A stretch of DNA of 7,547 bases. Source: Thioalkalicoccus limnaeus (GTDB lineage Bacteria; Pseudomonadota; Gammaproteobacteria; Chromatiales; Chromatiaceae). Shown here piece after piece: positions 7,189 to 7,547 of this stretch. The first letter of the stretch is position 1, and the number at the start of each line of letters is the position of its first letter. The DNA lies in contig NZ_JBDKXB010000052.1 of assembly GCF_041197575.1 (NCBI RefSeq), forward strand, positions 1-7,547. The letters run 5' to 3'. The position numbers and the translations under genes are program-made. Under the pieces are notes generated by a model. That model saw only the letters and a program-made list of their open reading frames with translations, had not been told where the DNA came from and did no database searches.

Positions 7189-7547
7189 ATGACGCAGCCC
7201 CTTTTGTTGATCACGCTTGTTGTTATTGGAGTTCTCTATCTGTCCGCGTTTCAATATGCGGAGGGGGCGCTGGATAACACGGCTTGGTACACGGCTGTAG
7301 CCTATTCGTTTCTTTATGTCGGTGTTTCAGCGGCACTCTATGTGGGAAGCCTCAAGTACTTGAGCTTATGGCATTCAGCGGGAGGGTTGCGAATGTTGGC
7401 GCTTATCGCACGGCTACTTCTGCCGGCGCTAGCTTGCTCAAGGTTTGTCAAGTACCAGGTATGGATCTTGTTCGAGACATGGTTCGTTGGTATGCTTTTC
7501 ATCGTTTTGGTGTCTCTAATGTGGATATTTCATTCCCCTATTCTAAG
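7189..7547 (+). CDS. Multi-TM small membrane protein, 3' end outside window (partial)
   Basis: The ATG at 7189 opens a frame without stop to the window edge, 119 full codons. An in-frame TAA at 7165 limits the start. Hydrophobic segments lie at about 4-21, 33-54, 69-83 and 97-114, so at least three and probably four TM helices with short loops such as 'SLKYLSLWHSAGGLR'. I recognise no family. It is the third small membrane protein in a row after the exported protein, 59 nt after the preceding stop, and is probably in the same transcription unit. The start-proximal ribosome site is weak (GGA at 7175-7177), with a better AAGGAG further upstream. Confidence 0.6.
   Translation, partial: MTQPLLLITLVVIGVLYLSAFQYAEGALDNTAWYTAVAYSFLYVGVSAALYVGSLKYLSLWHSAGGLRMLALIARLLLPALACSRFVKYQVWILFETWFVGMLFIVLVSLMWIFHSPIL

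Overview
The window looks like a chromosomal accessory region of a high-GC Gram-negative bacterium, most likely a proteobacterium. That assignment rests on base composition, codon use and a Sec signal peptide; no marker gene fixes the taxon. It holds five protein-coding genes, all on the + strand, and no RNA gene, CRISPR array, insertion sequence or transposase that I can see.

Layout. (1) nt 3-2780 is the 3' part of a very large gene, open at the left edge. It encodes a multi-domain protein with three tandem Ig-like beta-sandwich repeats, a Rossmann/GATase1-like alpha/beta domain, a further beta domain and a helical tail. (2) nt 2825-5800 encodes a 991-residue exported protein with a signal peptide, a coiled-coil region, a transglutaminase-like domain without the catalytic cysteine, and a long trunk ending in a Gly-rich motif near residues 852-879. 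A hydrophobic tail of about 112 residues follows. (3) nt 5797-6270 overlaps the previous stop by ATGA and encodes a two-TM DUF3592-type protein. (4) nt 6350-7129 encodes a 259-residue two-TM protein I do not recognise. (5) nt 7189-7547 is the start of a third small multi-TM protein, cut by the right edge.

The most interesting reading is a polymorphic-toxin-like locus. The GC-rich trunk (67-70% GC in lines I counted) stops abruptly at the GGGANGG motif. The hydrophobic tip (40-45% GC) and the DUF3592 gene (35-45%) are AT-richer, and the later small membrane-protein genes are mixed (40-58% in counted lines). A conserved carrier with an exchangeable 3' end, followed by a tightly coupled small gene and more orphan-like small genes, is the usual pattern of a toxin tip plus its immunity gene plus a tail of further or displaced immunity genes. 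Here tip and candidate immunity proteins are all membrane proteins, so any toxin would most simply act on the inner membrane. This is inference from architecture; no toxin fold was recognised. The large upstream gene may encode a surface or periplasmic partner of the exported protein.
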